Below, one piece after another: positions 1 through 8,256 of a stretch of DNA of 64,000 nt. The stretch is from Arthrobacter sp. JZ12 (GTDB taxonomy: Bacteria; Actinomycetota; Actinomycetes; Actinomycetales; Micrococcaceae). Position numbers and translations under genes: made by a program. The stretch lies in assembly GCF_035189165.1 (NCBI RefSeq), contig NZ_CP045246.1, positions 2,852,001-2,916,000 on the forward strand, in the 5' to 3' direction. The notes beneath the pieces are model-generated. The model was not told where the DNA came from and did not search any database. It saw only the letters and a program-made list of their open reading frames with translations. How positions within the stretch are numbered: the first letter of the stretch is position 1; each line of letters begins with the position of its first letter.

Positions 1-855
1 AGCGTCATGGCGCTCGTGCTGTTCCTCGCCCATCTTGCCCGTGAACTCCGCGTGGAAACGATGCTCTCCCGCGTGCATGCCGAAACGAATGACACGATCA
101 ACGCTGTCTTCCCCGAATCCAAGGATGAACTGCACTCAATTCCTGAACCCAGGGATTCCATCAAGCACGTCGAAGCCGAGAGGTCGGGTTTCCTCACCGG
201 ATTGGATGAGCGGGCTTTGGTGAGGGCAGCTCACTCCGCCGACGCTGTGGTGCGGCTCGACAGGCCGCTGGGTTCTTCCCTTATTCGCGGAGTTCCGATA
301 GCGACCGTCTGGACACAGGCAGCAGGCTCGCCGGACGCGGAGGTGCTGACAGAACTGAGCGGGAAAATCAACGCATCCATCTTCATCGAAGATGAACGCA
401 CCAGCGCCCAGGACGTTGCGTTCGGCTTCCGCCAATTGGTCGATGTTGCCTCCCGCGCCCTCTCACCGGGAATCAACGACCCCACAACGGCCATACATGC
501 ATTGAGTCATCTTTCGAGCCTGCTCTGCCACCTCGTTGGCCGGAACCCGGGGCCGCGGGTTCTGACGGACCAGCGGGGCGAGAGAAGGGTCATACTCCAG
601 CTCCCCACCCTCGAGGACCTGCTCGACCTGGCACTGCGCCAGCCTCTCCTGTACGGGAGCGAGGACCCAGCCGTGATGGCCCGCATGATCGAGCTCGTCC
701 TTGAGGTGTCCTGGCACGACCGCCACGGAAAACACGAGCCCGCCCTTTCAGCCCAGGTTGCACAGCTTACCCAGGCCCTTGCCACAGCGACCTACACGGC
801 GGAGGAAAGACGCCATCTGGAGCAGCTGCTCTCACGCTTTCCGACGTCGCACTAA
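1..855 (+). CDS. DUF2254 family membrane protein, C-terminal part
   Basis: The reading frame is open from the first base of the window, so the gene begins upstream and only about 284 C-terminal residues are visible. The run VETMLSRVHAETNDTINAVF and the later block RQLVDVASRALSPGINDPTT are typical of the C-terminal half of DUF2254 proteins, which carry several N-terminal membrane helices (not visible here) followed by a soluble domain. The function of the family is not established. The gene is convergent with the epimerase gene that follows after only 20 bases. Confidence 0.85.
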   Translation, partial: SVMALVLFLAHLARELRVETMLSRVHAETNDTINAVFPESKDELHSIPEPRDSIKHVEAERSGFLTGLDERALVRAAHSADAVVRLDRPLGSSLIRGVPIATVWTQAAGSPDAEVLTELSGKINASIFIEDERTSAQDVAFGFRQLVDVASRALSPGINDPTTAIHALSHLSSLLCHLVGRNPGPRVLTDQRGERRVILQLPTLEDLLDLALRQPLLYGSEDPAVMARMIELVLEVSWHDRHGKHEPALSAQVAQLTQALATATYTAEERRHLEQLLSRFPTSH

Positions 856-875
856 GGACAGGCCCCGGCTGAGCT

Positions 876-1865
876 TCAGCCATGCGACCGTGCGGCGGCG
901 ATCACTTTGTCGAACTGCGCGTCGAGTTCGGGATCTACCTCCTGCCGGCGCGGATCGGCGTCGTACCAGGCAAGAATCTCCCGGGCGCCGTGAACAAAAG
1001 GGGTAGTGCAGAAAAAGTCGGGCACCAACGCCTTCACCTTCGAGTTGTCGAAAATGACCGAATGGGACTTGTCGCCCAGCAGCTGCGGCCCGATGTCCGG
1101 AATTGCTGCCGCAATTGTCTCCGACGCGACGTGCACCAGTTCCGGCTCCGGAACGCCGGCCGCCTCCGCGAAGATCTGGTAGATCCGGTTCCAGGGCAGG
1201 AACTCATCGGAAGTGATCGTGAAGCTGTCACCGATCGCCTGCGGAAGACCGAGCAGCCCAACGAAAGCCTTCGCGAAATCGGTGCTGTGGGTAAGAGTCC
1301 ACAGCGAAGTACCGTCGCCGTGGACCAGCACAGGACGCCCGGCCCGCATCCTCGCGATGTCGGTCCAGCCGCCGGTGAGGGCGATCTTGGTGTGGTCGTA
1401 GGTGTGCGACGGGCGGACGATCGTGACGGGGAAGCCACGCTCCCGGTACTCGGTCACCAGCACGTCCTCAGCCGCGATCTTCTCGCGCGAATACTCCCAG
1501 TACGGGTTGCGGAGCGGCGTCGATTCCCGGATGGGGAGCGACGCCGGCGGCTTCTGGTACGCCGAAGCCGAGCTGATGAACACATACTGCCCGGTGCGCC
1601 CGCTGAAGAGCTCGATGTCGGTCGCCACATGCTCGGAGGTGAAGGCTACGAAATCCACGACGACGTCGAAGGTTCGGTCCCCAAGGGCCGCCCTCACCTC
1701 GCTGGGCCGGCGGATATCCGCCGTCACCACCTCCGCTCGGGAGGCAGGCGGCCGCTCGCTGCTGCTCCCCCTGTTCAGGATGGTCACGGAGTGACCCTGG
1801 GCAAGCGTCCGGTCCACCACCGCGGTACTGATGACGCCGGTTCCGCCGATGCAGAGGATGTTCAT
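876..1865 (-). CDS. NAD-dependent epimerase/dehydratase family protein (extended SDR)
   Basis: This 329-residue protein begins with the Rossmann nucleotide-binding motif GGTGVIS (residues 7-13) and contains an active-site YSREK (YxxxK) downstream of a serine-rich stretch (SSASAY), the layout of extended short-chain dehydrogenases such as nucleotide-sugar epimerases. The length fits the family. The substrate cannot be told from the sequence. It starts 5 bases after the stop codon of the aldo/keto reductase gene, so the two are almost certainly one transcription unit and its ribosome binding site overlaps the end of the upstream gene. Confidence 0.85.
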   Translation of the reverse strand: MNILCIGGTGVISTAVVDRTLAQGHSVTILNRGSSSERPPASRAEVVTADIRRPSEVRAALGDRTFDVVVDFVAFTSEHVATDIELFSGRTGQYVFISSASAYQKPPASLPIRESTPLRNPYWEYSREKIAAEDVLVTEYRERGFPVTIVRPSHTYDHTKIALTGGWTDIARMRAGRPVLVHGDGTSLWTLTHSTDFAKAFVGLLGLPQAIGDSFTITSDEFLPWNRIYQIFAEAAGVPEPELVHVASETIAAAIPDIGPQLLGDKSHSVIFDNSKVKALVPDFFCTTPFVHGAREILAWYDADPRRQEVDPELDAQFDKVIAAARSHG

Positions 1866-1870
1866 GGTGC

Positions 1871-2842
1871 CTACCAGGCGTAGTCTTCGGGGGCTGTCTT
1901 GTGCCCGGGGAAGATGTCGTCCAGCGCTGCCAGGGCGTCGTCGTCGAGCTTTATTTCAAGGGTGGCCAGGCCGGCGTCGAGCTGGTCCTGGGTGCGCGGT
2001 CCAATGATCGGCGCGGTGACGGCGGGCTGCGCCAGCAGCCAGGCCAGGCCGAGGTCGGCCGGCGAGTGACCCAACTGGTCTGCGAGGTCCTCGTAGCGCT
2101 GGATCTGGTCGCGGTGCTTCTCGAGTGTGTCGGCGGCGCGGCCCTCCAGACGCCGGACGCCTTCATTCTCCTTCTTCAGCACCCCGCCCAGCAGTCCGCC
2201 GTGCAGCGGTGACCATGGAATGATGCCCAGCCCGTACTCCTGCGCGGCGGGCAGCACCTCAAGCTCCACGGTCCGGGTGAGCAGGTTGTAGATGGACTGC
2301 TCGCTGATCAGTCCCGTGTAGTTCCGGCGGGCGGCAGCGGCCTGCGCCTGGGCGATGTGCCAGCCCGCGAAGTTGCTGCTGCCCGAGTACAGGATCTTGC
2401 CCTGCTGGACGGCCACCTCGATGGCCTGCCAAATTTCGTCCCAGGGAGTGTTCCGGTCAACGTGGTGGAACTGGTACAGGTCGATGTAGTCGGTCTGCAA
2501 CCGCCGCAGGCTTGCATCGAGTGCGCGGCGGATATTCAGTGCGGAGAGCCGTCCGTCGTTAGGCCACTCGGACATGTCGCCGTACAGCTTGGTGGCCAGG
2601 ACCGTCTTCTCCCGGCGTCCACCGCCCTTGGCGAACCAGCGGCCGATGATGGCCTCGGTGCGGCCCTTGTTGGCACCCCAGCCGTAAACGTTGGCGGTAT
2701 CGAAGAAGTTGATGCCGGCAGCGTGGGCCGCGTCCATAATCGAGTGCGAGTCGGCTTCCTCGGTCTTGGTGCCGAAGTTCATGGTGCCCAGGCAGAGCCG
2801 GGAAACGGACAGACCGGAACGGCCCAGATGGGTGTACTGCAT
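1871..2842 (-). CDS. aldo/keto reductase
   Basis: I chose the ATG at 2842, giving 323 residues starting MQYTHLGRSGLSVSRLCLGT, because a GAGGAGA ribosome binding site precedes it; an in-frame ATG 51 bases further upstream has no such support. The protein shows the aldo/keto reductase signatures: FDTANVYGWG with the catalytic Asp and Tyr, ATKLYGD with the catalytic Lys, and YQFHHVD with the active-site His. Such enzymes reduce aldehydes or ketones with NADPH in the cytoplasm. It is the first gene of a two-gene unit with the epimerase and is divergent from the SDR gene at 2934. Confidence 0.9.
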   Translation of the reverse strand: MQYTHLGRSGLSVSRLCLGTMNFGTKTEEADSHSIMDAAHAAGINFFDTANVYGWGANKGRTEAIIGRWFAKGGGRREKTVLATKLYGDMSEWPNDGRLSALNIRRALDASLRRLQTDYIDLYQFHHVDRNTPWDEIWQAIEVAVQQGKILYSGSSNFAGWHIAQAQAAAARRNYTGLISEQSIYNLLTRTVELEVLPAAQEYGLGIIPWSPLHGGLLGGVLKKENEGVRRLEGRAADTLEKHRDQIQRYEDLADQLGHSPADLGLAWLLAQPAVTAPIIGPRTQDQLDAGLATLEIKLDDDALAALDDIFPGHKTAPEDYAW

Positions 2843-2933
2843 CAGCGCAATTTCTCCTCGCGAAGTTTCGGGAAACGTTTTCCACCCTGCCACGCCGGAA
2901 GCGGCAGCGCTAGGGGGAACTAGGATTCAACCC

Positions 2934-3659
2934 ATGACTTCCTCAAGCCCGCTCCCACGGACGCCGCTGCCCACGGCCCTCATCACCGGCGCCTCCCGCG
3001 GTATCGGCCGTGCCATCGCCGACGAACTCGCCACTACCCACCACCTGCTGCTCGGCGGGCGTGACCGCTCCGAGCTTGAGGCCCTGGCGTCGTCGTACCC
3101 GTCGGCCGAGCCGTTCGCGGTCGATGTACGCCAGGTGGCCGAAGCTGACGTCGCCGGCATCGAAAGCCTGGACGTGCTGGTGCACTCGGCGGGCGTGCTG
3201 CGGATGGGTGCCGTGGCGGACCTCGACGACGACGCCTGGCGCGAGAGCTTCGAGATCAACGTCTTCGCCGTTGCGAGGTTGACCCGGCTGCTGCTGCCCG
3301 CGCTCCGCCGAGCGGGCGGACAGGTTATTGCCATCAATTCGGGTTCGGGGTTCACCTCGGGATCGAGCTCCGCAGTGTATAGCGGCACCAAGTTCGCGCT
3401 ACGCGCCCTGACCGATGCACTCCGCGAGGAGGAACGTCCTCACGGTGTACGTGTCTGCTCCATCCACCCGGGCCGGGTGGCCACCGACATGCAGCGCGAA
3501 CTCCACGAGTACGAGGGCAAGGACTACAACCCCGGCGCGTGGATCCAGCCGGAGCAGGTGGCAAAGACGGTGCGTCTCGCCGTCGACGCTTCCAGGGAAG
3601 CGGCAGTCGAGTCGCTGAACATCCGCCCTTCCGGGATTCGCACTGCGGGGATGGCATGA
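2934..3659 (+). CDS. SDR family oxidoreductase
   Basis: The 241-residue protein starting MTSSSPLPRTPLPTALITGA has the classical short-chain dehydrogenase cofactor motif GASRGIG and the catalytic YSGTK (YxxxK) preceded by serines. Its substrate is unknown. The ATG at 2934 places the Rossmann strand near the N-terminus as expected; an open frame continues upstream but overlaps the divergent promoter of the aldo/keto reductase gene. Its stop codon overlaps the start of the acylphosphatase gene (ATGA), so the two are translationally coupled. Confidence 0.88.
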   Translation: MTSSSPLPRTPLPTALITGASRGIGRAIADELATTHHLLLGGRDRSELEALASSYPSAEPFAVDVRQVAEADVAGIESLDVLVHSAGVLRMGAVADLDDDAWRESFEINVFAVARLTRLLLPALRRAGGQVIAINSGSGFTSGSSSAVYSGTKFALRALTDALREEERPHGVRVCSIHPGRVATDMQRELHEYEGKDYNPGAWIQPEQVAKTVRLAVDASREAAVESLNIRPSGIRTAGMA

Positions 3660-3931
3660 CCGGGGTGCGGCTGACCGCCGTCGTCACCGGCGAGGTCCAG
3701 GGAGTGGGCTTCCGGTACCGCACGCGGCAGCAGGCGGAGCAACTGGGCCTGGTCGGCTCGGCCACCAATCGCTCCGACGGATCGGTTCTGGTGGTCGCCG
3801 CCGGACCGCAGTCCTCGGTCGATCAGCTGTTGAAATGGCTGCAGTCGGGAGACACTCCGGGGTGGGTTGAGAACGTGGAGGCGGAAATGCACGACGACGG
3901 CGCGGGCCTGGTCGGGTTCGTCACCGACTAG
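3656..3931 (+). CDS. acyP: acylphosphatase
   Basis: This 91-residue protein is the usual size of an acylphosphatase and has the family signature GEVQGVGFRYRTRQQA, with the catalytic Arg and the Asn in ATNRSDGSV. It hydrolyses carboxyl-phosphate bonds such as that of acetyl phosphate in the cytoplasm. The ATG overlaps the stop of the preceding SDR gene by the ATGA arrangement, and the gene converges on the antiporter gene with a 38-base gap. Confidence 0.95.
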   Translation: MTGVRLTAVVTGEVQGVGFRYRTRQQAEQLGLVGSATNRSDGSVLVVAAGPQSSVDQLLKWLQSGDTPGWVENVEAEMHDDGAGLVGFVTD

Positions 3932-3969
3932 CGGCACGTCGCTGGACGAGGACGGCAGTCCGTGAGTTC

Positions 3970-5277
3970 CTAGACGTGGACGTTCGAATCGCGGTCGTCC
4001 TTGCCCGCCTTCCTGCTGCGAAGCCGGTCCAAAGTGAGCATGACGGGCGTGGCGGTCACGCCGTGGAGCACTACCGACAGTGCGACCACCAGGCCGACGA
4101 ACGCCCAGACCTCGTTGGCTTCCGCATCGAACTGGCCGTTGCTGAGGCCGTAACCCAGGTAGTACAGGGAGCCGATTCCGCGAACGCCGAAGAAGGCAAG
4201 CGCCACCTTCTCGCGCACGCCGGGCGGCCCGCCAAGCAGCCCGATGAAGCCCGCAAGCGGCCTCACGATGATCAGGAGGACCAGGGCGAGGACGACGTCG
4301 GTCCAGCCGATAGTCTCCAGCAGGCCGCGCGCGATGGCTCCGCCCAGAAGCACCAGGATCACAACCGACAGCAGCCGCTCAAGCTGTTCAACATAGCTGT
4401 GGAGGACGCGATGGAAGCCGTGGTCGCGTTCAGCGGCCCGGATGGTGATGGCACAGACAAACACGGCTATGAAGCCGTATCCCTCAAAGGTTTCGGTAAC
4501 CCCGTACGCGAGGAAGGTCGCAGCGAGCGCCACGAATCCCTCGGAGTGATTCGACAGGCGGAAGGACTCCCGGCGCGAGGAGAAGAAGAGGCGTCCCAGG
4601 AGCTTGCCGGTGCCGTATCCCAGCAGCACGCCGAAGCCGATACGCCACAGTACATCCACCGCAAACCACTGGGGCAGCCACGAAAGCGACGAGGCTCCGG
4701 CACCCGCCAGGCTGATCGTGATGGCCAGGTAGACGAACGGGAAGGCCAGGCCGTCATTCAGGCCGGCTTCGCTCGTGAGCCCGAACCGAACCTCGTCCTC
4801 CCGGTCGAAACCCTCCTCGCCGTCGGCCGGCTCGCCCACCTGAACCTCCGAGGCGAGGACAGGGTCCGTCGGCGCCAGTGCTGCCCCGATGAGGATCGCG
4901 CTGGCGATGCCGAGGCCCAGGAACAGGTAGCCGAGCACTGCGAACACCAGGATGCACAGCGGCATGACGATGGCGAGCAGCCGCCACGTCGTCGACCAGG
5001 TTCTCCAGCCGATGGGCCGGTCGAGTGCCAATCCGGCGCCCATGAGGGAGATGATCACGCAGACCTCGGTCAGGTGCGTGGTTGCGGTTTCGTACTTCAC
5101 GGGATCAGGCGTGGGCAGGTAGTCGATCAGCGCGAAGGCAAGCACACCCGCGGCGAGGAACACCATCGGCATGGATATGGGCGCCCGTCGGAGCAGCCTG
5201 GGCAGCAGGGCTGCGGCAAAGACAACGAGGCCAAGAACCGTGTAGATGATGCTGGGTCCCTCGAAGAGTTTGAGCAC
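3970..5277 (-). CDS. cation:proton antiporter (CPA1, NhaP-like)
   Basis: A 435-residue membrane protein with about twelve hydrophobic segments, the size of Na+/H+ exchangers of the CPA1 family. The segment SEAGLNDGLAFPF, with Asn-Asp in a transmembrane context, matches the ion-binding helix of these antiporters, and APTDPVLAS is also typical. It should exchange Na+ or K+ for protons at the cytoplasmic membrane. The start is a GTG with a GAGAGGGG element just upstream. It is divergent from the diguanylate cyclase gene and convergent with acyP. Confidence 0.9.
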   Translation of the reverse strand: MLKLFEGPSIIYTVLGLVVFAAALLPRLLRRAPISMPMVFLAAGVLAFALIDYLPTPDPVKYETATTHLTEVCVIISLMGAGLALDRPIGWRTWSTTWRLLAIVMPLCILVFAVLGYLFLGLGIASAILIGAALAPTDPVLASEVQVGEPADGEEGFDREDEVRFGLTSEAGLNDGLAFPFVYLAITISLAGAGASSLSWLPQWFAVDVLWRIGFGVLLGYGTGKLLGRLFFSSRRESFRLSNHSEGFVALAATFLAYGVTETFEGYGFIAVFVCAITIRAAERDHGFHRVLHSYVEQLERLLSVVILVLLGGAIARGLLETIGWTDVVLALVLLIIVRPLAGFIGLLGGPPGVREKVALAFFGVRGIGSLYYLGYGLSNGQFDAEANEVWAFVGLVVALSVVLHGVTATPVMLTLDRLRSRKAGKDDRDSNVHV

Positions 5278-5391
5278 AAGGGGCCCCTCTCGGTGTGGAA
5301 GTCTTGCCTAAAGATACTCCCGGAGACCACGTGGCGGTTCGGTCGAGCGGAATGAAATACTTGTGCCAATCACGACACGGCTGGGGACCCC

Positions 5392-6552
5392 ATGGAATTC
5401 CTTGATACAACCTCGCTGCGAGTCGCGTTCGGAATTATCGCTCTCACCCTGCTGGCCCTGTTCTATTTCGTCACTTTCCGGCACACGAGGTCCGTATACA
5501 GCGCCTGGTGGTGTGTTGCCCTGGCCCTTTTCCTGACCGGGTCGGCCGCTTACCTTCTCGACGGAACCGTCCACCAGCTCTGGGCAAACCCGTTGGGGAA
5601 CGTGCTGCTGGTCCTGGGGTCGGCAAGTGTCTGGGCCGGCGCCCGGACGCTGCGCACGGCAGGCCCGCGTCCATGGCAGATGGCGGCCGCGCCGGTGTTG
5701 ACGCTGGTGGTGAGCGCACTGGACAACCCCGCCGCAAATGACTGGTCGGGCGGGCCGTTCTTCCTCGGCTTCATGACCCTGTTTTTCGCCCTGACTTCCG
5801 CTGAGCTCTGGAGACTGAGGCGCTCCTACAGCCGCGTGCAAAGGCCGCTGGCGTCCGCATCGGCACTGCTCGCGGTGTTCTACTTCTGCCGGTGGGTGGT
5901 GTTCCTAGCCGAGGGACCCGACGGACCAAACTTCGCCCTCTACTTCGACTCGGCAATCACTACGCTCATCACCCTTGTGCTGCTGGTGGTTGTGTCCTTC
6001 AGCATGGCGGCTTTGAGCAATGAGCAGGTGACTCACGAGCTGGAACAGCGTGCTGCCCGGGATGACCTGACCGGGCTCCTGAACCGCTCCGGCTTTCACA
6101 ATCTGGCGGTGAACGAACTGCAGCGGATGAAGGACCGCGGCACGCACGGTGCGTTGGTGCTGGCCGATCTCGACCATTTCAAGGCGGTGAACGACACTCA
6201 TGGACACGCCGCCGGAGACCTGGTGCTCCAGGCTTTTGCCGCCGCCTGCGAGCGGACCGTGCGGTCCACCGACCTGGTGGGCAGGCACGGCGGGGAGGAG
6301 TTCATCATCCTGCTTTCGGGCGCCGACCCTGACCGCGCCGAGACGATCGTGGGCCAGATGAGCGCCCAACTGGCCCGCACGGCCCTCCCCGGTAACATCA
6401 GGCCGCCGACGGTCAGTTATGGGATCGCATCCATCGAGCCTGGATCGGTTGACCTCGACGCCATTATCGCCACCGCCGACGCAGCACTCTATGAGGCGAA
6501 ATCGCTCGGGCGGGACCGTGCCGTACAGGGTCCGACGGGACGGCCGAGCTAG
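5392..6552 (+). CDS. membrane-bound GGDEF diguanylate cyclase
   Basis: The first 210 residues of this 386-residue protein contain about six hydrophobic segments; the C-terminal part is a GGDEF domain beginning at RDDLTGLLNRSGF. The active-site motif is GGEEF at residues 300-304, a functional variant in known cyclases, and an inhibitory I-site RxxD (R291 to D294) lies exactly five residues before it. It should therefore make cyclic di-GMP from GTP at the membrane and be product-inhibited. No EAL domain or PilZ protein is encoded nearby. Its TAG stop overlaps the GTG start of the YbaK gene. Confidence 0.92.
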   Translation: MEFLDTTSLRVAFGIIALTLLALFYFVTFRHTRSVYSAWWCVALALFLTGSAAYLLDGTVHQLWANPLGNVLLVLGSASVWAGARTLRTAGPRPWQMAAAPVLTLVVSALDNPAANDWSGGPFFLGFMTLFFALTSAELWRLRRSYSRVQRPLASASALLAVFYFCRWVVFLAEGPDGPNFALYFDSAITTLITLVLLVVVSFSMAALSNEQVTHELEQRAARDDLTGLLNRSGFHNLAVNELQRMKDRGTHGALVLADLDHFKAVNDTHGHAAGDLVLQAFAAACERTVRSTDLVGRHGGEEFIILLSGADPDRAETIVGQMSAQLARTALPGNIRPPTVSYGIASIEPGSVDLDAIIATADAALYEAKSLGRDRAVQGPTGRPS

Positions 6553-7043
6553 TGGCGCGCCGGGAAGCATCAGCCGGAACGCCGGCGACAGTGCTGCTGG
6601 GCAAGCTCGGCATCGAACACCGAATCCTCTCCTACGTCCACGACCCGGCGGCCGAGCATTATGGAACTGAGGCCGCCGAGAAGCTGGCGGTGGACCCCGC
6701 CCGGGTGTTCAAGACGCTGATGGTGGATGTGGGGCAGAAGCTGGCGGTCGCCGTCGTACCCGTCAACCGGACACTGAACCTGAAGGCCATGGGCGCGGCC
6801 TGCGGGAGCAAGCGGGCATCCATGGCCGACCGTGCGGCCGCCGAGCGGCGGACAGGCTACGTGGTCGGCGGGATTTCTCCGCTGGGCCAGAAGCAGCGCA
6901 GTCCGCTGGTCCTGGACGAATCGGCGCTGACCTTCGAGACGATCCTCGTCTCCGGAGGCAGACGCGGATTGGAGATCGAGCTGTCCCCGCTGGACCTGCT
7001 GCGTGCCACGGACGGTACGACGGCGGCCCTCGCCGCTGCTTGA
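6552..7043 (+). CDS. ybaK: Cys-tRNA(Pro) deacylase, YbaK/EbsC family
   Basis: The 163-residue protein matches YbaK-type trans-editing domains: VFKTLMVDV, the NLKAMGAACGSKRASMA stretch with the conserved Lys region, and GGISPLGQKQ. YbaK removes cysteine from mischarged tRNA-Pro in the cytoplasm. It starts with a GTG whose first base is the last base of the stop codon of the diguanylate cyclase gene, so translation is coupled, although a functional link is not obvious. Confidence 0.92.
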   Translation: MARREASAGTPATVLLGKLGIEHRILSYVHDPAAEHYGTEAAEKLAVDPARVFKTLMVDVGQKLAVAVVPVNRTLNLKAMGAACGSKRASMADRAAAERRTGYVVGGISPLGQKQRSPLVLDESALTFETILVSGGRRGLEIELSPLDLLRATDGTTAALAAA

Positions 7044-7115
7044 CCGCTCGTACTATTGTGTTGCGAGTTGTCCCAATCCCTTCAACAGGCAAGAGCACCC
7101 GTGCACAGTCAGGGC

Positions 7116-8030
7116 ATGCTGGCAATCGTCAACGCATCAGCCGGAACAGCCAACCGGCGCACCGTCGATGCAGTGGCCGCTTTCCTCTCCTCCGCCGCGC
7201 GGCGCCGCGGCACCTCCTTTGAGCTCGCGGAAACGCAGGACCTGGCCGAACTCGACCGAACCCTCGCCGAGCTGAAGGACAGGCAGTTGATCCTGTTGGG
7301 CGGAGACGGATCTATTCACGCTGCGGTGCAGTGCCTGTATTCGAAGGGGATGCTGCTGGATGCCGGTCCCATCGGAATCGTCCCGGTGGGCACGGGAAAT
7401 GACCTTGCCCGGTCGCTGGAGATTCCGCTCGATGCGCTGCAGGCTGCCGCATGCGTGCTGTCCGGTCGGTCGAGACGCATGGAGCTACTGATCAGCGGAG
7501 ACCGCATCACGGTGAATGCGGTGCACGTCGGGATTGGCGCGGCAGCGGCTGCGAAGGGCGCTTCCGTCAAGAAGGCCCTCTCCCGATTCCGGCTCGGAAA
7601 GCTTGGTTACCCGCTCGGTGCCCTCGCAGCCGGCATAAGTTCCCCTGGCTGGAACTTGAGCGTACGGGTGGACGGTGAACTGCTTCATGACGGTTCGAGC
7701 CCGCTGTTGATGGCAGCGCTGGGCCTGGGCGGCACAGTCGGGGGAGGCGCCCGGCTCATACCGAACGCAAACCCGCACGACGGCGCCGTCGACGTCGTTC
7801 TGTGGGAATCAGTGGGTCGGGCGGCCAGGGTGGGTTACGCACTCGGCCTGAAGGATGGGGACCACGCACGTCGCAGCGATGTGCGGATCGGCCGCGGACA
7901 GACCGTGGAAATCACCGCTGTGAACGGAGACGGCTTCGGCGTGGACAACGACGGCGAACTGCTGGGTCCGTTTACCGAGCGGCGTTGGGCTGTTGTCTGT
8001 GACGCCTGGAACGTCATAGCACCGCAGTAA
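7116..8030 (+). CDS. diacylglycerol/lipid kinase family protein (DAGK catalytic domain)
   Basis: A 304-residue kinase of the DgkB/YegS type. It has LLGGDGSIHAAVQ, a variant of the GGDGT nucleotide-binding motif, and the conserved GIVPVGTGNDLARS. Such enzymes phosphorylate diacylglycerol or related lipids with ATP at the inner face of the membrane. The ATG at 7116 begins the conserved MLAIVNASAGT strand; a GTG at 7101 with an AAGAG element before it is a possible alternative start that would add five residues. Confidence 0.88.
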   Translation: MLAIVNASAGTANRRTVDAVAAFLSSAARRRGTSFELAETQDLAELDRTLAELKDRQLILLGGDGSIHAAVQCLYSKGMLLDAGPIGIVPVGTGNDLARSLEIPLDALQAAACVLSGRSRRMELLISGDRITVNAVHVGIGAAAAAKGASVKKALSRFRLGKLGYPLGALAAGISSPGWNLSVRVDGELLHDGSSPLLMAALGLGGTVGGGARLIPNANPHDGAVDVVLWESVGRAARVGYALGLKDGDHARRSDVRIGRGQTVEITAVNGDGFGVDNDGELLGPFTERRWAVVCDAWNVIAPQ

Positions 8031-8256
8031 GGACGCCATTCTTGCGCAGTTGACTGCGCCCGCGATGGATTCACTCAAGGTTTCCACAAGAGACACGGAG
8101 CACCCTATCTACAAGACATTTGGGCCGATAGTCTGAATGTCGGCCACAGCAATAGAGCCCTCGCCGGGCACCTAGCAAAGGCCGAATGTTTCGAATTCCT
8201 CAGTGAGGGTTTCGTTGTATTGGACCTTTACCAGGGGAAAACATGGGGAGCCATCC
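8031..8256 (+). other. leader region upstream of the M23 peptidase gene
   Basis: This 226-base stretch contains no convincing gene. It should hold the promoter and 5' leader of the M23 peptidase gene; a pair of short complementary segments (GGCCGA near 8123 and TCGGCC near 8139) could form a hairpin. The GTG start at 8257 is preceded by GGGGAG at 8245-8250, a good ribosome binding site. I see no clear riboswitch signature. Confidence 0.4.

Noticed and set aside
882-1883. Long plus-strand frame opposite the epimerase gene
   Set aside because: It is rich in Arg, Val and Gly with no recognisable motif, and mirrors a well-supported gene on the other strand; high G+C DNA produces such frames.
3976-5355. 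459-codon plus-strand frame opposite the antiporter gene
   Set aside because: The translation is Gln/Glu/His-rich without motifs, whereas the minus strand encodes a clear membrane antiporter.
8031-8256. Possible cyclic di-AMP riboswitch before the M23 gene
   Set aside because: Such riboswitches often precede wall hydrolase genes, but I could not align the conserved core segments to this leader.
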